This document shows, piece by piece, positions 42,983 to 55,490 of a DNA stretch of 64,000 bases (positions within the stretch are counted from its first letter, which is position 1; the number at the start of each line of letters is the position of its first letter). The notes below the pieces were generated by a model, which searched no databases, was not told where the DNA came from, and saw only the letters and a list, made by a program, of their open reading frames with translations. Location of the stretch: contig CM077668.1 in the NCBI GenBank assembly GCA_039707655.1, positions 69,953,086 through 70,017,085 on the forward strand, written 5' to 3'. Position numbers and translations under genes: made by a program. Origin of the DNA: Elymus sibiricus (Eukaryota > Streptophyta > Magnoliopsida > Poales > Poaceae).

Positions 42983-45900
42983 TGTCGGGGCCGGATTTTC
43001 GGGACACAATATCCCAGAAATTAACCCCTCGTGTCGTCACCAGCCCAGGATTACTGTTACTGGTGGACACGTCCTTGTTACAGAATTACCAAGCAATTAC
43101 AAGAATTGGATACAAGACCATAAAGGTCCGATGATACAACAATGATTTCTAGTGAGGATGACGGAAGCGACTCGTGGTTCTCCAACGTCGATGGGGCTCC
43201 ATTCCCACAGGACCAGCTGACCCGGTAATTCCTATCCCACGTGGTTGCTATCCTAGGCTCCGCATGGACTTCGTTGTGGTACTCCTCATAGAAATCCTGA
43301 CCTGGCCAATTAAATAGCCAGGGACAAGCCTGTGAGTACGTTTGAATGTACTCGCAAACATAATGAACAAAAGATATACCGAATGCATATGATCATGATG
43401 GGTAAAATTATATGCAAATGCTGACTGAAATTTTAACACATGGCATAATAAATATTAGCATGTGCAGAAAAATAAAATATTAGTGATAAACTAAGAAAGT
43501 TAAAAGAAATGCCAAACGGGTGTCTAAAAGAGTATCGGGCGAGACAGACCGCCCATGAACTCAAGCGACGCCACGAGAGGTCTTGAAAAGAAATGCCAGT
43601 CGGGTGTCTAAACGTGACGCCACGGTAGGTCTTGAAAAGAAATGCCAAACGGGTGTCTAAAAGAGTATCGGGCGAGATAGACCGCCCATGAACTCAAGCG
43701 ACGCCACGAGAGGTCTTGAAAATAAAACTGGGTGTCCAGGGTAGTCTAGCCAGCCCCTGAGACACTCAGGAAAATAAAATAAGAGAAACGGGTTAGTCCA
43801 TAATAATATGCATAGTAACAATAATATTCATAACCATAATCTTCATGATAACCAAAAATTTCCATGACAGCGTTAGTGATGAAATATATCCTGCAAAATA
43901 TTTGATACTCAAATTAATTATTTCCTCCAAAGACCGACACTTGACCCTTCCCAGCTAACGTCCTTGACCGCAGACACGGCTATTCGAATAGGTATAACTT
44001 TGCAGAGGTTGTACTCTTTACCCACGTGCATGAGATTTCTTTAGTCAACACCGTGGCACTGACTAATTCCCACTACGGTCCTTGGGTTGAAAACACACCT
44101 GACCAGCACACACCAGATTAACTTTCCGGATGCCAGGAATCACCTAAAGCACCGTTCAAGAAAAACTCTAAGTCGGGGAGACTACAATCTCGATTAGCAT
44201 GGGATCACTATTCATATGCGCGGATTACAAGGGGTGCCCCCCTCTCGGCCCAGCCGGATACACCCATGCCCCCTGACCTGATGACGGGATTTAGTCCATG
44301 GCCGTGGAAACCTTCATCATGGCCCTCTATGTGGTGTGTACACAGACAGGGGTTAGCAACCTACTAAAATGTACTTCCCTCGCGGGAAGACCCGTGGCAG
44401 CACGGTGTTTAGCTAGGTGTGACGGAACAAGACTCGATCTAGGTCGACTCAGGAGGTGTTGTTATTATGACCGGTATACTTCACATATGTCACCGTGACA
44501 CCACCGTATCAAACGTGACCCGTGCCCACCGGCACGTCCAAGGCAGGAGACACGCTCCTGAATTCTCACAGCTCTCCACCATGTTAGAAAATTCATGAGC
44601 TTGAGTGGAGTGCAAGTCATGTGCAAGGAAATAGTATGACCATGCATGCCTGCATTATTACTTCTACATATGTGGTGAAATCTCAAACCGATGCACACAT
44701 GCAATGCAATCACCATATCCCAGGTTCAAAATGCTTGCCTTGAGCATGCAAAAATATTGGGTGCACTCCAAAAGTTTTGAAAATTTTATCTTCCCTCCGT
44801 TTCCTAATTTCAAAAATATTGAAATTACCACACAAATATGAAGCAGGAAAATAAAAGTGCTTTAAAATGGTAATTTTACTTTTCTAGGACTTCTCTGGCT
44901 ATATGAAAAATAACCAGAATATACCTACTATTTATAGAGCTTCTGAGATTTTTGAACATTACAATTTAGGTGGAATTAAGGAAATAATGGATCTGCAAGC
45001 ATTTTTACAGAAAATATTTTATAAAAATGAGTTGTGGCACCTATTAAACGAGGCATGATTTTAGAAGCATTTATAAATTGGTTTCACTGGATTTGGAGTT
45101 GAGATGATTAGTCTAGGAATTTTATAAGTTGACTTATATAAGAAAATGGCCTATTAAATAGGTCAGGCACAAATTATCTACAAGAAAAATGTTCACTGAG
45201 GCTAGTTAAATAGAGAACAATTTTATAAGTCCATATAAATTTGAATTGTCTCATTTGAACTTCAAATGAATTCTATGGAAATAATTTAAGTCTCTGGATA
45301 AAAGAAAAGGGACAGGGAAATATCCTGCTGGCAGAGGCGGGCACTGAGCGAGGCCCAGCAAAACGGCGGTACTGGGCCGAGCCCAGCCGTTCGGCTGCGC
45401 GAAGAAACTGATGACGTAGATGGCGTAATCAAGGGAATACGTCTTCCCTTCGCGAAGACAACTTTACGGGAACCCGTCTCCACTTAAGCCGGCTGGCGTG
45501 TCTCTAGGTCACTGACAGTGGGCCCGCCTGGCCCACTGGTCAGGTTTGACCAGTCGTCTCGCGCCTTCTCTCCGCGGCAGAACAGAGAAGGCGGCTGCCG
45601 GCGGCGATTGCCGGCGAACAGCGGCATCTCTCGGGAAGCCGAAGCTATGTGCATGCTCAAGAGACCAAGGCGGTCCTCTAGATACCCGTCGTGGTCGCCG
45701 GGGAGCACGAGGTCGTCGGCGGCGAGCTCATCTGAAGAACTCCGGTGGCAGCGATTTGGGGCTTTCGCCCACATTTGATCTCGAGCAAAGATTGGGTGGG
45801 GGAATGGGTTTGCGGCACCGCGAGAAAGCTTCTGGTGCCGAGAGTGGAGAGGGGGAGGCTCGGGTTGGCTCGGTTTCTTCGAGGCAAGGACGGCGGCAGA

Positions 45901-47299
45901 AGCTGCCAGAGAGGAGGAAGACGGCCTCTCCCGGCCGTTTGGCTGCCCGCGGTGGCTTGCGAGGGAGATATGAGGATGAGGCCCGAGAGGAGGGAGCTCG
46001 GGGTGAGCTTTATAGGGAGGGAGAGGCGGTGCCGCGGCTTCCAGAGGAAGCCATGGTGGCGGCGGCCATTACTGCAGCGAGGGAGGTGGTTGAGGGCGGT
46101 GGCGTGGTCGGTGGTGGTCGGTGGGGGTTCGGTAGGGACGGTGGCAACTCGCAGTTAAGGCGAGGCGTGCTGGCAGGCTCGGATTGGAGCCTGGCGCCAT
46201 GACAGCGATGGGCGAGAGTCGGTGACGGCGCTGGCCGGTGGAGGGCGGTGCCAGGGGGGAAGCTCCGGTGCGAGGGAGGCTGTATCGCGCCCGAGTGATG
46301 ACCATGGAGGTGTGGGGTAAGCAGGGAAAGGTAGCAGCGGGGAGGCAGGGCTCGGGTGCCGCTGTGGTGCAACGCGGCCGCTCTGGATACGCACATATCG
46401 TGTTTGACAAAATGCCAGGGTGGTCTAGAGGGTTCCGATGCAAGTGAGACTTGACAGAGTCATGCACCTGGGTATGGGAGAGCTAGTAGACATGTTGGTT
46501 TGGCCAAATGACCAAGTGCTCAATGCAGTTTAGGAAGAGGCAAAATTTCTGTCATGCACACAAGGTGCTAGACAGAATGCGATGGCTATCTAGAGGGCTT
46601 TGATGGATGTGATATTTGGCAGGATGGTGTCTCTTTAGATGATAGTGAGGATGGTGGAGTTGGTTAGTGACAAGGGGAAACTTTCTAGTGCAAGTTTGGA
46701 AGAAATTCTATTCTGGACAGAAACTTGGAGGACATATTTGGTGACCTAAAATGACTCAAATGAAGCTGATATTTTGGACTTAAGGGTTGGGTTGGAAGGA
46801 CTATAAGGTGGAATAATTGCAGAATTTTTGGAGCAATAAAAATTGAGGTTGTAGTTCAAAGCTGAATCTGGACCAGAAAAGAAAAGAGGATGCTTCACTC
46901 AAAATTTTCAAAAGGCCAAGTTGGGTTTTTGCATAAAAGTGATCTCTAGGCATCACATGAGCCCTCATAATTTTTGTGGAATTTTTAAAGAATTGTTTAA
47001 AATAGTTGTAGTGTAACAGAAGCATTGCAAAAATTGAAAATGCTATAAAAAGAATTATTCTTGGGCAAATTTTATTATGAAAATAATTCCTATTGTTAAT
47101 TAAAATATAAATTAAATGATTTAAGACAACTACCAAATCCCACAATATTTTTTTTCAAAAGTTTCTAAATGGAGGGAAGAATTTTGAAAATAGAAAATAG
47201 AAAATACTCTAAAATAATAAAGGACCTAATAAAATTCCAAAATTTTATTTCTGGCCAAATTTTATTTAAAAAACATGGTTAAATTTTTGGGGTGTTACA
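42983..47299 (-). repeat. 3' LTR of element F (4317 bp)
   Basis: Contains short tandem units at 43490-43735 (GAAATGCCA...GGGTGTCTAAA and GCCACG-AGGTCTTGAAAA alternating), AT-rich middle parts, and a GC-rich block at about 45480-46440. In that block a minus-strand TATA motif (CTATAAAGC, 46007-46015) is a promoter candidate. Open frames of up to 218 codons in the GC-rich block are composition effects: they are not conserved in length or frame with the other LTR and show no domain. Confidence 0.93.
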
Positions 47300-47873
47300 A
47301 ACTCTACCCCCCTTAAGAAAATCTCGTCCTCGAGATTTGTTAAGGGCGGAAGAATTAAATGCATATCACAACAAACAATATAAATGTAGAATGCAAGCAT
47401 AGCAATGCACTTATGACATACGCCCTAAAATACATCGCAAGAATTGCATCACGAAAATAAGTGCTAAACGCAGAAACAACCACGCTCATAACCGGGTACG
47501 GCTCGAAGGTAAGACATACGTGGTCTCATTGCAAACGATGGGGCCAGGCATCTTGGTGGTTGGATATCAAACTGAGAGTGAGGCTGTGATGTGCTGAGTT
47601 GGGCAAGGCTTCCTTTATAAGCCAGCAGAGTCTTCCATCGCACGCTTGTGGATGGGACAACTCAGGTGTCGGCCACATGCACACGGCCTATGGGCAGGAC
47701 AGATAGGGTGGGCACCAACTGCCAAAAAGGTGTCGGCTGGTCACTGTGTAGGCTTATCAGATGAGATGGGCTTGGCTACGGACAGGAAAGATTTGGACAG
47801 TGTGGAAACCTAGGGATAATGACCAGGCTAAGATAGGATTAGCCAACGGTCAGCCTGGCTCTGATACCAAGGC
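47300..47873 (-). other. Interior of element F: polypurine tract, short spacer, primer site
   Basis: 47300-47317 on the minus strand is CTTAAGGGGGGTAGAGTT, the polypurine tract next to the 3' LTR. 47854-47869 on the minus strand is TGGTATCAGAGCCAGG, matching an initiator tRNA-Met primer site beside the 5' LTR. The 530 bp between have no domain-bearing frame and no obvious RNA structure that I can assign. Confidence 0.85.
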
Positions 47874-50800
47874 TATTGGAGCCGGATTTCCGAGACACAA
47901 TATCCCAGAAATTAACCCCTCGTGTCGTCACCAGCCCAGGATTACTGTTACTGGTGGACACGTCCTTGTTACAGAATTACCAAGCAATTACAAGAATTGG
48001 ATACAAGACCATAAAGGTCCAATGATACAACAATGATTTCTAGTGAGGATGACGGAAGCGACTTGTGGTTCTCCAACGTCGATGGGGCTCCATTCCCACA
48101 TGAACAGCTGACCCGGTAATTCCTATCCCGCGTGGCTGCTATCCTAGGCTCCGCATGGACTTCGTTGTGGTACTGCTCGTAGAAATCCTAACTTGGTCAA
48201 TTAAATAGCCAGGCACAAGCCTGTGAGTACGTTTGAATGTACTCGCAAACATAATGAACAAAAGATATACCGAATGCATATGATCATGATGGGTTAAATT
48301 ATATGCAAATGCTGACTGAAATTTTAACACATGGCATAATAAATATTAGCATGTGCAGAAAAATAAAATATTAGTGATAAACTAAGAAAGTTAAAAGAAA
48401 TGCCAAACAGGTGTCTAAAAGAGTATCGGGCGAGACAGACCGCCCATGAACTCAAGCGAGGCCACGAGAGGTCTTGAAAAGAAATGCCAGTCGAGTGTCT
48501 AAAAGTGGCGCCACGGTAGTTCTTGAAAAGAAATGCCAAACGGGTGTCTAAAAGAGTATCGGGCGAGACAGACCGCCCATGAACTCAAGCGACGCCACGA
48601 GAGGTCTTGAAAATAAAACTGGGTGTCCGGGGTACTCTAGCGAGCCCCTGAGACACTCAGGAAAATAAAATAAGAGAAACGGGTTAGTCCATAATAATAT
48701 GCATAGTAACAATAATATTCATAATCATAATCTTCATGATAACCAAAAATATCCATGACAGCGTTAGTGATGAAATATATCCTGCAAAATATTTGATGCT
48801 CAAATTAATTATTTCCTCCAAAGACCGACACCGGACCGACACTTGACCCTTCCCAGCTAACGTACTTGACCGCGGACACGGCTATTCAAATAGGTATAAC
48901 TCTGCAGAGGTTGTACTCTTTACCCAGGTGCATGAGATTTCTTTAGTCAACACCGTGGCACTGACTAATTCCCACTATGGTCCTTGGGTTGAAAACACAC
49001 CTGACCAGCACACACCAGATTAACTTTCCGGATGCCAGGAATCACCCAAAGCACCGTTCAAGAAAAACTCTAAGTCGAGGAGACTACAATCTTGATTAGC
49101 ATGGGATCACTATTCATACGCGCGGATTATAAGGGGTGCCCCCCTCTCGGCCCAGCCGGATACACCCATGCCCCCTGACCTGATGACGGGATTTAGTCCA
49201 TGGCCGTGGAAACCCTCATCATGGCCCTCTATGTGGTGTGTACACAGACAGGGGTTAGCAACCTACTAAACCGTACTTCCCTCGCGGGAAGACCCGTGGC
49301 AGCACGGTGTTTAGCTAGGTGTGACGAAACAAGACTCGATCTAGATCAACTCAGGAGGTGTTGTTATTATGACCGGTATACTTCACATATGTCACCGTGA
49401 CACCACCGTGTCAAACGTGACCCGTGCCCACCGGCACGTCCAAGGCAGGAGACACGCTGCTGAATTCTCACAGCTCTCCACCATGTTAGAAAATTCATGA
49501 GCTTGAGTGGAGTGCAAGTCATGTGCAAGGAAATAGTATGGCCATGCATGCATGCATTATTACTTCTACATATATGGTGAAATCTCAAACCGATGCACAC
49601 ATGCAATGCAATCACCATATCCCAGGTTCAAAATGCTTGCCTTGAGCATGCAGAAATATTGAGTGCACTCCAAAAGTTTTGAAAAATTTATCTTCCCTCC
49701 GTTTCCTAATTTCAAAAATATTGAAATTACCACACAAATATGAAGCAGGAAAATAAAAGTGCTCTAAAAATGGTAATTTTACTTTTCTAGGACTTCTCTG
49801 GCTATATGAAAAATAACCAGAATATACCTACTATTTATAGATCTACTTAGATTTTTGAACATTACAATTTAGGTGGAATTAAGGAAATAATGGATCTGCA
49901 AGAATTTTTACAGAAAACATTTTATAAAAATGAGTTGTGGCACCTATTAAATGAGGCATGATTTTAGAAGCATTTGTAAATTAGTTTCAATGGATTTGGA
50001 GTTGAGATGATTAGTCTAGGAATTTTATAAGTTGACTTATAAAAGGAAATGGCCAATTAAATTGGTCGGGCACAAATTATCTACCAGAAAAATGTTCAAT
50101 GAGGCTAGTTAAATAGAGAACAATTTTATAAGTCCATATAAATTTGAATTGTCTCATTTGAACTTCAAATGAATTCTATGGAAATTATTTAAGTCTCTGG
50201 ATAAAAGAAAAGGGACAGGGAAATATCCTGCTGGCAGAGGCGGGCACTGAGCGAGGCCCAGCAAAACGGTGGTTCTGGGCCGAGCCCAGCCGTTCGGCTG
50301 CGCGAAGAAACTAATGACGTAGATGGCGTAATCAAGGGAATACGTCTTCCCTTCGTGAAGACAACTTTATGGGAACCCGTCTCCACTTAAGCCGGCTGGC
50401 GTGTCTCTAGGTCACTGACAGTGGGCCCGCCTGGCCCACTGGTCAGGTTTGACCAGTCGTCTCGCGCCTTCTCTCCGCGGCAGAACAAAGGAGGTGGCTG
50501 CCGGGAAGCCGAAGCCATGTGCGTGCTCAAGAGACCAAGGCGGTCCTCTGGGTACCCGTCGTAGTCGCCGGGGAGCACGGGGTCGTCGGCGGCGAGCTCA
50601 TCTGAAGAACTCCGGCGGCGGCGATTTGGGGCTTTCGCCCATGTTTGATCTCGAGCAAAGATTGGGTGGGGGAATGGGTTTGCGGGACCGCGAGAAAGCT
50701 TCTGGTGCCGAGAGTGGAGAGGGGGAGGCTCGGGTTGGCTCGGTTTCTTCAAGGCAAGGACGGCGGCAGAAGCTGCCGGAGAGGAGGAAGACGGCCTCTC

Positions 50801-52141
50801 CCGGCCGTTTGGCTGCCCGGGGTGGCTTGCGGAGGATGAGGGAAGAGAGGAGGGAGTTCGGGGTCAGCTTTATAGGGAGGGAGAGGCGGTGCCGCGGCTT
50901 CCAGAGGAAGCCATGGTGGCGGCGGCCATTACTGCGGCGAGGGAGGTGGTTGAGGGTGGTGACGTGGTCGGTGGTGGTCGGCGGGGGTTCGGTAGGGACG
51001 GTGGCAACTCGCAGTTAAGGCGAGGCGTCCTGGCTGGCTCGGATTGGAGCCTGGCGCCGTGACAGCAACGGGCGGGAGTCGGTGGCGGCGCCAGGGGGGA
51101 AGCTCCGGTGCGAGGGAGGCTGTATCGCGCCCGAGTGATGACCATGGAGGTGTGGAGTAAGCAGGGAAAGGTAGCAACGGGGAGGCAGGGCTCGGGTGCC
51201 GCTGTGGTGCAACGCGGCCACTCTGGATACGCACACATCGTGTTTGACGAAATGCCAGGGTGGTCTAGAGGGTTCCGTTGCAAGTGAGACTTGACAGAGT
51301 CATGCACCTGGGTATGGGAGAGCTAGTAGACATGTTGGTTTGGCCAAATGACCAAGTGCTCAATGCAGTTTAGGAAGAGGCAAAATTTCTGTCATGCACA
51401 CAAGGTGCTTGACAGAATGCTATAGCTACCTAGAGGGCTTTGATGGATGTTATATTTGGCAAGATGGTGTCTCTTTAGATGATAGTGAGGAAGGTGGAGT
51501 TGGTTAGTGACAAGGGGAAACTTTCTAGTGCAAGTTTGGAAGAAATTCTATTCTGGACAGAAACTTGGAGGACATATTTGGTGAACTAAAATGACTCAAA
51601 TGAAGCTGATATTCTGGACTTAAGGGTTGGGTTGGAAGGACTATAAGGTGGAATAATTGCAGAATTTTTGGAGCAATAAAAATTGAGGTTGTAGTTCAAA
51701 GCTGAATCTGGACCAGAAAAGAAAAGAGGATGCTTCACTCAAAATTTTCAAAAGGCCAAGTTGGGTTTTTGCATAAAAGTGATCTCTAGGCATCACATGA
51801 GCCCTCATAATTTTTGTGGAATTTTTAAAGAATTGTTTAAAATAGTTGTAGTGTAACAGAAGCATTGCAAAAATTGAAAATGCTATAAAAAGAATTATAC
51901 TTGGGCAAATTTTATTATGAAAATAATTCCTATTGTTAATTAAAATATAAATTAAATGATTTAAGACAACTACCAAATCCCACAATATTTTTTTTCAAAA
52001 GTTTCTAAATGGAGGGAAGAATTTTGAAAATAGAAAATAGAAAATACTCTAAAATAATAAAAGACCTAATAAAATTCCAAAATTTTATTTCTGGCCAAAT
52101 TTTATTTAATAAAAACATGGTTAAATTTTTGGGGTGTTACA
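47874..52141 (-). repeat. 5' LTR of element F (4268 bp)
   Basis: Partner of 42983-47299. The terminus next to the primer site reads TATTGG where the other copy has TGTCGG. It lacks a segment of about 24-30 bp present near 45600-45635 in the left copy. GC-rich block about 50390-51300; minus-strand TATA motif at 50867-50875. The tandem units recur at 48395-48640. Confidence 0.93.
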
Positions 52142-52146
52142 ACAAG

Positions 52147-52614
52147 CTTGGGGATGCTATGTTTGATGAGAATGACATGTTTGAGAATTTATTTGCGGCA
52201 ATTGATGTTTGTCCCAAGCTTGGAGATGCTATACTTAATGAAGATGATCTTTTTAGTCCCCCTACTTTGAATGATCAAATTTGTTACGATGATTTCATGC
52301 CTCCTATCTATGATGATTATTGTGATGATACTTATGTTATGAAAAATTGTGATGATTATTATTATAATACTTGTTATAATTATAAAAATCTTTTTACTGA
52401 ACATCACTCTTTTAATGTGGAAACAATTTATAGTATTCGAGTTTCATACGATACTCCCACTATTATGAATGAGAAGAAAATTGCTTGTGTGGAGAGTAAT
52501 AAAAATTCTATGCTTGTGGATCATGAAAAGAATGCTTTATATGATGGCTATATTGATGAATCCATTCATGATGCTACTGAAAATTATTATGAGAGAGGAA
52601 CATATGATTCATGA
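52147..52614 (+). pseudogene. Element B ORF, C-terminal part (continuation)
   Basis: In frame with 41810-42982 once F and one ACAAG copy are removed. Asp/Tyr-rich, with two copies of a KLGDA(M/I)...(E/D)ND-like segment (52147-52180 and 52214-52250) and an FMPPIYDDY stretch. It ends at TGA 52612-52614. Similar acidic tails are common in grass non-autonomous retrotransposon ORFs; no function is known. Confidence 0.68.
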
Positions 52615-55490
52615 TGCTCCCGTTATGTTTCACTTCTTTACTTCTATGTGAGCATCATTGAAATCATCATGCCTAAAAAGGCATTAAAGAAAAGCGCTTG
52701 TTGGGAGACAACCCAATATTTCTACCTACTATTTTTGTGTGTTCACATGATTAAGCTACTGTAGTAATCTTGTTTTATATGTTTTCTTTCAATAATGTGC
52801 GAAGTAAAGCCTTTGGGATAGTGTGGATGCTTGTTGATTTGATTCTGTGCAAAAACAGAAACTTTTGCGTCCAGTGCTGGAATTTCTATTCTGTACTGGA
52901 GCATGAAAAAATTCTGAAATTTTTACACAGTATTGGGTTACAAATTGTTTACGTTTTCCTAATTTTTCAGAACTTTTGGAGGTACAGAAGTATGGTTTTT
53001 ATATCGCTTACTACACGCTGTTCTGTTTTTGACAGATTCTGTTTTTGACATATGAGGAGAATAAGGAGTGGCAAGACCCTAAGCTTGGGGATGCCCAAGG
53101 TACCCCAAGGTAATACTCAAGGAAGACTCAAGCGTCTAAGCTTGGGGATGCCCCGGAAGGCATCCCCTCTTTCGTCTTCAACACTATCGGTAACCTCACT
53201 CGGAGCTATATTTTTATTCGTCACATAATATGAGTTTTGCTTGGAGCGTCATTTTCTTCTGTTGATATTTGCTTGGTGTTATCAATAATCATGTTTTGTA
53301 TCTTTTAGTTCAATAAAATGCCAATTATAGCCTTTACCATGCTCAGTTCGCAAGTTCATGTGTTGCTGTTTGAAAACAGAAAGTTTTCTGTTATGTCCAG
53401 AATATTCCTGAATAGTCAGAACATGCTAAAAATATGAAATTTTTACACAGTAAGCATGCATGAGTCCTATGTCACGTGGTAAGTTTTCAGAATTTTTGGA
53501 GTTAGGGAAGTATGAATTCTTATTCACCCTTTACAGACTGTCCTTTTTTGGCAGATTGCAGTTATAGTTGCATTGTTTGCATATGTTTGCTTGTTTAATG
53601 TTTCTATTTGATGATAGGAGTATTAAACATGCAGAGGCATTTAGTATGCAATGTTTAATTATAATTTTAGTGATTTGTTACAGTAGAGAATGTCAAGGTT
53701 TTGAGTTGATTTATACTAACTTATCTCACGAGTTCTTGTTGAGTTTTGTGTGGATGAAGTTTTTAAGATTTAGGAGAAGCCATGATATGAGAGGAATTAA
53801 GGAGACACAAGAGCTCAAGCTTGGGGATGCCCAAGGCACCCCAAGATAACATTCCAAGAATTCTCAAGCAACTAAGCTTGGGGATTCCCCGGTTGGCATC
53901 CCACCTTTCTTCATCAACACCTATCAGTTAGCCTAAGTTTTTGCTTCTTCACATGATGTGTGCTATTCTTGGAATGTCATTTTATTTTGTTTTCTTTGCT
54001 GTTTGAATAAAATACTTAAGATCTGAATTTTTTTATGAGAGAGAGTCCTCACATAGCTACCTATTTACTTAACGACTCATTTGATCTTCACTTATATCTT
54101 TTTGGAGTAGTTTGTCATTTACTCTTGTGCTTCACTTATATCCTATGAGTAAATTGTTGAAATGAATTGAATATCATAAAGTTGAAATTTATATGCTTCA
54201 TATGCTTGTCCCATGAGGAGTAGTGACTTCACATACAAGAAGTATAAGTGGTAAAATTTATTGAAAGTTAACAAACATAGCATTGGTCACTTGAACAATT
54301 CATGAAAGAATTTTGAAGGAAGAGAAATTTCACATATAAATATACTATCTTGGACATCTTCTATGATTGTGAGCCCCCATTAATTATTTTCAAGCTTGAT
54401 CAAGTAGTTGACATTGGACAAGGAAGACAACGTAATGAGTTATGTTTGTTTATATTCACATAGAAGTCATATTGTCATGGATCCTCTAACATGTGGTGCT
54501 TGCTTAGGATCTTTTGCTAGCCAAAAATTCGTACTAAGTAGAGATACTACTTGTGCATCCAAAAACCCTTAAACCCAGTTTCTTGCCATGAGAGTCCACT
54601 ATATCTACCTATGGATTGAATAAGATCCCTCAAGTAGGTTGTCAATGGTGAAAAAAGCAATAAAAATTGCTCCTAAAATATGTATGATCTTCTATTGCAA
54701 GGGAAAATAAGCGTTGTACGAACTTGTGATGGTAAAGAAATAAAAGTGATGGACTGCATAATAAAGGTTGCTATCACAAGGGGCAATATAACGTGACGTT
54801 CCTTTGCATTAACGGCTTGTGCATCCAACAACAAAAAGCGCATGACAACCTCTGCTTCCCTCTGCGAAGGGCCTATCTTTTACTTTTCTGTATTTACTTT
54901 TATGCAAGAGTCATTAATGTTCATCCCTATTCCGCTCTATTTATTCTTTAGTTGGCACGCATTATGTGGTACGGAAAGATCCAGGCACATATATCCAGTT
55001 TGAATATAGGTGATCATGAGTTATTATTGTTGACATTATCCATGAGATAAATAAGTTGGGAGGCAAAACATTAAGCCCCTATCTTCCTATGTGTTTGACT
55101 GAAACGGTTTGTTCTAAAAATATGCTTTGAGTGTCAGCAATCATGGAAGACTAAATGATGGTTGAGTATGTGGAATTTGCTAGATCAAAGCTCTTATATA
55201 GACCCTTCCTGAAAATAAGATGAATTGCAATTGTTTGATGACTGAGAACATAGTTTGTTAGTTTTCAAGAAAGTTTATGGCCTATACTTTAAACATGTGA
55301 ATAGCTTGCTACTTGATCATGAGAAGTTTTATGAGATGAGCTACTGATTATGATATATAATGATGCTAGGAAAAGTGATTGAAATTATCATTGATCAAAC
55401 TTATGCACTATGCTAGCATTCACACTTCATAAATTATTTCTTTTATCATTTACCTACTCGAGGACGAGCAGGAATTAAGCATGGGGATGC
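52615..55490 (+). other. Element B 3' non-coding region with duplicated GGGGATGCC hairpins
   Basis: Two diverged direct repeats of about 0.7 kb (about 52790-53330 and 53350-54010) each contain the phrase AAACAGA...ATTTTTACACAGTA and a pair of AAGCTTGGGGATGCC motifs. In the first, GGGGATGCC-CCGGAA-GGCATCCCC (53144-53167) is a perfect 9-bp stem-loop. The polypurine-like AAGCATGGGGATGC (about 55477-55490) precedes the 3' LTR. No gene; short open frames (52770-53048, 53568-53849) lie inside the repeats. Confidence 0.75.
53144..53167 (+). other. Conserved stem-loop in element B 3' region
   Basis: Nine perfect base pairs around the loop CCGGAA. The identical 24-base structure is on the minus strand of element E (60566-60589), at a corresponding place relative to its 3' LTR. 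A weaker variant is at 53883-53907. Confidence 0.7.

Larger units (their letters stand above)
42983..52141 (-). mobile_element. LTR retrotransposon F, LARD type (long LTRs, 574-bp interior)
   Basis: Flanked by ACAAG at 42978-42982 and 52142-52146. Read on the minus strand, LTRs start TGTAACACCCC and end near CCGACA. The two LTRs (42983-47299, 4317 bp; 47874-52141, 4268 bp) enclose only 47300-47873. The primer site (TGGTATCAGAGC, initiator tRNA-Met type) and polypurine tract are in the right places, so this is a complete non-autonomous element and not a deletion product of unequal ends. No protein is encoded in the interior. The LTRs differ by scattered substitutions and small indels. Confidence 0.95.

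Noticed and set aside
45480..46467. Open frames of 80-218 codons in the GC-rich block of the element F LTR
   Set aside because: The other LTR shows indels of non-triplet length in the same block, and overlapping frames on both strands are open only because of high GC.
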